From: Holophagae bacterium | Lineage (GTDB): Bacteria; Acidobacteriota; Thermoanaerobaculia; Thermoanaerobaculales; Sulfomarinibacteraceae | Length of the DNA: 6,435 nt | Direction of reading: 5' to 3' | NCBI GenBank assembly: GCA_030637505.1 | Contig: DAOWGJ010000370.1 | Coordinates: 1 to 6,435, forward strand | Shown here: one piece after another, positions 5,063 to 6,435 of the stretch | Layout: every line of letters begins with the position of its first letter | Position numbering within the stretch: the stretch's first letter is position 1 | Notes under the pieces: generated by a model | The model's database searches: none | What the model saw: only the letters and a program-made list of their open reading frames with translations | What the model was told of the DNA's origin: nothing | Translations under genes and position numbers: made by a program

Positions 5063-5080
5063 GATCCCCGGCGTTACGAT
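5052..5080 (+). promoter_or_regulatory. Possible sigma70-type promoter for the LemA/TPM pair
   Basis: TTGTCG (5052-5057) and TACGAT (5075-5080) are 17 bp apart, each with 4 of 6 consensus bases. They straddle the nucleotidyltransferase stop and lie just ahead of the LemA ribosome-binding site. This is a weak match; read-through from the upstream pair is also possible. Confidence 0.3.
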
Positions 5081-5098
5081 ACCCCCGAGGAGAAAACC

Positions 5099-5695
5099 AT
5101 GAAATCTGCAGCCATCGGATGTTTCGTTCTCGTCCTGGTTCTGACCTTCAGCATCGTCGCGTACGGCATCTCGGCCTACAACGGCCTTGTCGGGCTCGAT
5201 GAGGCCGTTGACTCCGCCTGGGCCCAGGTAGAGAACGTCTACCAGAGGCGCGCCGATCTGATTCCCAACCTGGTCGCTACCGTCAAGGGTGCTGCGGACT
5301 TCGAGCAGGAGACCCTCAACCAGGTGGTCCAGGCACGTTCGAAGGTCGGCAGCATCAACGTCAGCGGCACGCCGACGGCCGAACAGATGCAGGCATTTCA
5401 ACAGGCCCAGGGCGGGCTCTCATCGGCCCTGTCCCGGCTGCTTGTCGTCGTTGAACGCTATCCCGACATCAAGTCGACCCAGAATTTCCGCGACCTGCAG
5501 GCCCAGCTCGAGGGCGCCGAAAACCGCATTGCGGTCGAGCGAATGCGATACAACGAGGTCGCCCGGAGCTTCAACACAAAGCGGCGGCGTTTCCCGACTT
5601 CGGTCATCGCCTCGTGGTTCGGCTTTGATGAACCCAAGCCCTACTTCGAAAGCGATCAAGGCGCTGACCAGGCCCCGACGGTCGATTTCTCATAG
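5099..5695 (+). CDS. lemA: LemA family membrane protein
   Basis: The 198-residue protein matches LemA along its length. It has an N-terminal membrane segment (about 5-25), YNGLV (27-31), WAQVENVYQRRADLIPNLV at 41-59, and TVKGAADFEQETL from 61. It continues with YPDIKSTQNFRDLQAQLEG (121-139), ENRIAVERMRYNE (141-153), RRFPTS (163-168) and FGF (174-176) with PYF near 181-183. LemA proteins have a short extracytoplasmic or signal-anchor N-terminus and a helical bundle on the other side of the membrane; their biochemical role is poorly defined. A strong GAGGAG site lies six bases before the ATG (5088-5092 core). The TPM-domain gene follows after 11 bp, a widely conserved neighbour, so they likely form one membrane complex. 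There is a Cys at position 8, too early for a normal lipobox. Confidence 0.95.
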   Translation: MKSAAIGCFVLVLVLTFSIVAYGISAYNGLVGLDEAVDSAWAQVENVYQRRADLIPNLVATVKGAADFEQETLNQVVQARSKVGSINVSGTPTAEQMQAFQQAQGGLSSALSRLLVVVERYPDIKSTQNFRDLQAQLEGAENRIAVERMRYNEVARSFNTKRRRFPTSVIASWFGFDEPKPYFESDQGADQAPTVDFS

Positions 5696-5706
5696 AGAAT
5701 AGCGCC

Positions 5707-6363
5707 GTGAAACCCGACAAATTCTTCTCCGAAGCCGACCTTGAGGCCATCCGCCGGGCGACAGGCGAAGCCGAAGAACGAACCTCGGGGGAGATCGTCC
5801 CGGTGGTCGTCGGCGCCTGTGACGACTATGACGAGGCCGCCTGGAAGGCGGCGGCATTCGGGGCACTCGCGACGGCCCTCGCCGCCGGAATCATCTATAC
5901 CATCGGGGGATACTGGCTGGGCATGCCCTGGCTGTGGATCACTGCCCCGACCGCCGCCGGTGCGGCGATCGGCTTTCTCCTGGCACGGCTCTGGCCCGGC
6001 CTTCGCCGAGCGATGGTTTCACTCGAGACCCTGGATCTCAGGGTTGGGCGCCGGGCACGGCAGGCCTTCCTCGAAGAAGAAGTCTTCGCCACACGAGAAC
6101 GGACCGGCATCCTGATCTTCCTGGCACTGTTTGAGAAACGGGTCATCGTCATCGGTGACGAGGCGATCAACCGCGCCGTCGAGAAGCACGAGTGGCAAGA
6201 CATCGTCGATCGTCTGATCAAGGGAATCCGCACTGGGCAACCAGGCCCCGCGCTGGTCGAAGCGATCCGCGAATGCGGCCTCTTGCTTGAGAAACACGGC
6301 GTCGAGATCCGGCCGGATGATATCGACGAACTGGCCGACGGCCTTCGGATTAAAGACCGATGA
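5707..6363 (+). CDS. TPM-domain membrane protein (LemA partner)
   Basis: The 218-residue protein starts at GTG 5707, 11 bp after lemA, with only a weak GAGA (5695-5698) upstream, so coupled translation is likely. The TPM (DUF477) fold is split by a membrane hairpin. The opening segment FFSEADLEAIRRATGEAEERTSGEI at 6-30 (key SGEIVPVVV, 27-35) is followed by two membrane helices at about 48-68 and 74-95. The second half then has the family hallmark RTGILIFLALFEKRVIVIGD (132-151) and EAINRAV, with W163 and IVDRL (166-170). It belongs to the two-helix TPM type often found next to LemA. The more usual first TPM gene, with signal peptide and Gly-rich tail, is not between them. The protein probably forms a membrane assembly with LemA; its biochemical activity is not established. 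Confidence 0.88.
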   Translation: MKPDKFFSEADLEAIRRATGEAEERTSGEIVPVVVGACDDYDEAAWKAAAFGALATALAAGIIYTIGGYWLGMPWLWITAPTAAGAAIGFLLARLWPGLRRAMVSLETLDLRVGRRARQAFLEEEVFATRERTGILIFLALFEKRVIVIGDEAINRAVEKHEWQDIVDRLIKGIRTGQPGPALVEAIRECGLLLEKHGVEIRPDDIDELADGLRIKDR

Positions 6364-6370
6364 CTTCGAA

Positions 6371-6398
6371 GTTGAACGTTGAACGTTGGGCGTTAAAA
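6371..6398 (+). repeat. Heptamer repeat (GTTGAAC type)
   Basis: Four 7-bp units directly follow the TPM gene: GTTGAAC, GTTGAAC, GTTGGGC, GTTAAAA. The period is the same as in the GAAACTG clusters at 3449-3476 and 3705-3735, but the sequence is different. It starts eight bases after the stop codon. Confidence 0.7.
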
Positions 6399-6435
6399 GG
6401 ACCATCCTCCCACACCTCAGATTTCAGTCCGACCA

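Overview
The window is GC-rich bacterial DNA with tightly packed genes. Nothing in it fixes the phylum. The lipoprotein-like and secreted proteins, the LemA/TPM pair, good Shine-Dalgarno sites and 7-bp-period intergenic repeats fit a Gram-negative, probably environmental lineage. Acidobacteriota or a former deltaproteobacterial group would fit, but this is a weak inference. I see no rRNA, tRNA, CRISPR array, transposase or phage gene.

Region 1 (1-1810, + strand) is a compact operon. It holds the last codons of an upstream gene, an SCP2/archaeal-type thiolase (73-1221), its zinc-ribbon/OB-fold partner of the DUF35 family (1224-1634), and a 59-residue ribbon-helix-helix-like protein (1631-1810) that overlaps the partner by ATGA. 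Thiolase plus DUF35 is a recognised two-subunit enzyme arrangement; the small third gene is the unusual member. A doublet of palindromes (1835-1900) follows. It can fold into one long stem and lies exactly where two convergent transcription units meet.

Region 2 (1910-3397, - strand) is a two-gene unit for exported proteins. A signal-peptide protein with a C-terminal FxLYD-like beta domain is followed by an ankyrin-repeat probable lipoprotein.

Region 3 (3398-3717) is a gene-free stretch of about 320 bp. It contains a perfect 22-bp dyad, a GC-rich hairpin, and two inverted clusters of heptamers (GAAACTG/GATACTG type). One cluster supplies the last codons and stop of the neighbouring Smr gene.

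Region 4 (3718-5062) is divergent. A membrane-anchored Smr-domain protein lies on the - strand. On the + strand are a 73-residue protein and a short AbiEii/MNT-like nucleotidyltransferase with overlapping stop and start. The two starts are only 35 bp apart and each has a -10-like hexamer 5-6 nt upstream of its ATG, which suggests leaderless transcripts. This is the most interesting part of the window.

Region 5 (5099-6363, + strand) encodes a LemA-family membrane protein and a TPM-domain membrane protein, a common pairing. It is followed by a second, different heptamer repeat (6371-6398).
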